A stretch of DNA of 24,293 nt, taken from Bacteroidales bacterium (GTDB lineage Bacteria; Bacteroidota; Bacteroidia; Bacteroidales; F082). The notes under the pieces were generated by a model. That model ran no database searches. It had not been told where the DNA came from and saw only the letters and a program-made list of their open reading frames with translations. The position numbers were made by a program, and so were the translations under genes. Shown here piece after piece: positions 23,411 through 24,293 of the stretch (positions are counted from its first letter, which is position 1; each line of letters opens with the position of its first letter). The stretch covers positions 1 through 24,293 of the forward strand of contig JALNZT010000051.1 of the NCBI GenBank assembly GCA_023229135.1. The letters run 5' to 3'.

Positions 23411-23504
23411 GACGGGAAACCCTTAACAGGGTTTATGTGTATTTGGTTACCAGTAATCACCCGGATAAATCCGGGCGTTATGTACAGGGAAGCCTTACAG
23501 GCTT
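23411..23504 (-). repeat. Reverse composite element of repeat unit 1 (three hairpins)
   Basis: Read on the minus strand: hairpin AAGCCT-GTA-AGGCTT (23490-23504), 14 nt, hairpin CCCGGAT-TT-ATCCGGG (23460-23475), 25 nt, hairpin AAACCCT-GTTA-AGGGTTT (23417-23434), then CCCGTC. The order and spacing match the forward element, while both outer stems have different but fully paired sequence. Confidence 0.8.
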
Positions 23505-23564
23505 TTTCGTTGGTGTTTTTTCAGACTTCAAGGCTTTTGAAAACCCTTGATGTATAAAACATAA

Positions 23565-23600
23565 AAAAACCTGAGAGCTTCAGAATGCACTCGGGTTTTT
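23565..23600 (+). terminator. Terminator-like hairpin at the end of each 328-bp unit
   Basis: AAAAACCTGAG (23565-23575) pairs with CTCGGGTTTTT (23590-23600), one T-G wobble and a 14-nt loop, ending in T5. It is repeated at +328 and +656. It may end the upstream polyprenyl synthase transcript or any transcript from within the array. Confidence 0.6.
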
Positions 23601-24293
23601 CAATATTCAATACGCTGTAGGCGTATCCTTTGCATAATCCCCGGATTTATCCGGGGGATATAAGAAGCAACGATGACTCCAAAACTCTGTAAGAGTTACC
23701 CTTCTGATTATTTATCAACACTTTTCTTTCGATGACTTGACGGGAAACCCTTAACAGGGTTTATGTGTATTTGGTTACCAGTAATCACCCGGATAAATCC
23801 GGGCGTTATGTACAGGGAAGCCTTACAGGCTTTTTCGTTGGTGTTTTTTCAGACTTCAAGGCTTTTGAAAACCCTTGATGTATAAAACATAAAAAAACCT
23901 GAGAGCTTCAGAATGCACTCGGGTTTTTCAATATTCAATACGCTGTAGGCGTATCCTTTGCATAATCCCCGGATTTATCCGGGGGATATAAGAAGCAACG
24001 ATGACTCCAAAACTCTGTAAGAGTTACCCTTCTGATTATTTATCAACACTTTTCTTTCGATGACTTGACGGGAAACCCTTAACAGGGTTTATGTGTATTT
24101 GGTTACCAGTAATCACCCGGATAAATCCGGGCGTTATGTACAGGGAAGCCTTACAGGCTTTTTCGTTGGTGTTTTTTCAGACTTCAAGGCTTTTGAAAAC
24201 CCTTGATGTATAAAACATAAAAAAACCTGAGAGCTTCAGAATGCACTCGGGTTTTTCAATATTCAATACGCTGTAGGCGTATCCTTTGCATAA

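Larger units (their letters stand above)
23281..24293 (+). repeat. Tandem array of 328-bp repeats (3 full units plus start of a fourth)
   Basis: The sequence starting AATACGCTGTAGGCG recurs at 23281, 23609, 23937 and 24265, exactly 328 bp apart, and no difference between the units was noticed. The array runs off the window. The period is not a multiple of three and no frame suggests a protein, so it is non-coding. Each unit holds at least eight inverted repeats, listed for unit 1 in the next entries. A 7-bp difference at the first junction (TTTTTCAATACG versus TTTTTCAATATTCAATACG) shows where the array begins. Confidence 0.95.

Noticed and set aside
23281..24293. CRISPR array or repeat-containing protein gene
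   Set aside because: The period is 328 bp with no distinct spacers, which is wrong for CRISPR. It is not divisible by three, and stops occur in all frames, so it is not a coding repeat.

Overview
The window looks like chromosomal DNA of a Bacteroidota bacterium, probably a free-living or anaerobic Bacteroidia relative, although the exact lineage cannot be fixed from the sequence. The evidence is: proteins ending in type IX secretion (T9SS) sorting domains; several promoters with the phylum-typical -7 element TAnnTTTG; an epimerase-like (SDR) threonine dehydrogenase beside glycine C-acetyltransferase; and a two-subunit methylmalonyl-CoA mutase. There are no tRNA or rRNA genes, no CRISPR array and no transposase gene.

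Layout. (1) 1-3.8 kb, minus strand: a nitrosative-stress unit (Ric-type Fe-S repair protein followed by an Rrf2 regulator cut by the window edge) with a near-perfect operator palindrome over its promoter, then a K+/H+ antiporter-universal stress protein pair. (2) 3.8-6.5 kb: the divergent pair kbl/tdh, which together turn threonine into glycine and acetyl-CoA. (3) 6.6-9.1 kb: cysS and an exported beta-carbonic anhydrase with a clear terminator. (4) 9.2-17.9 kb: the accessory heart of the window, three tandem copies of a two-gene cassette. Each copy encodes a lipoprotein-type protein (A, about 325 aa) followed by a secreted T9SS-sorted protein (B, about 485 aa). (5) 17.9-23.3 kb: mutB and mutA on the minus strand, divergent from a polyprenyl diphosphate synthase. 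(6) 23.28 kb to the window edge: an array of apparently identical 328-bp tandem repeats packed with hairpins.

The two most notable structures are the A/B array and the 328-bp repeats. In the A/B array the end of B, the about 550-bp spacer and the first half of A are almost identical between copies. The second half of A and most of B are strongly diverged but vary together as a pair. This is a constant/variable mosaic that would allow cassette shuffling by homologous recombination. Copy A1 has lost its lipoprotein leader: start codon lost, lipobox Cys lost, and a net 1-nt shift. The spacers carry a strong promoter match and a structured leader of roughly 440 nt, and each A-B junction carries a hairpin.

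Each 328-bp repeat unit contains two inverted, diverged copies of one composite element: hairpin, CCCGGATTTATCCGGG palindrome, hairpin. The hairpin loops are constant (TGTAA/TGTAG) while the stems differ but remain perfectly paired. I know of no established name for this element.
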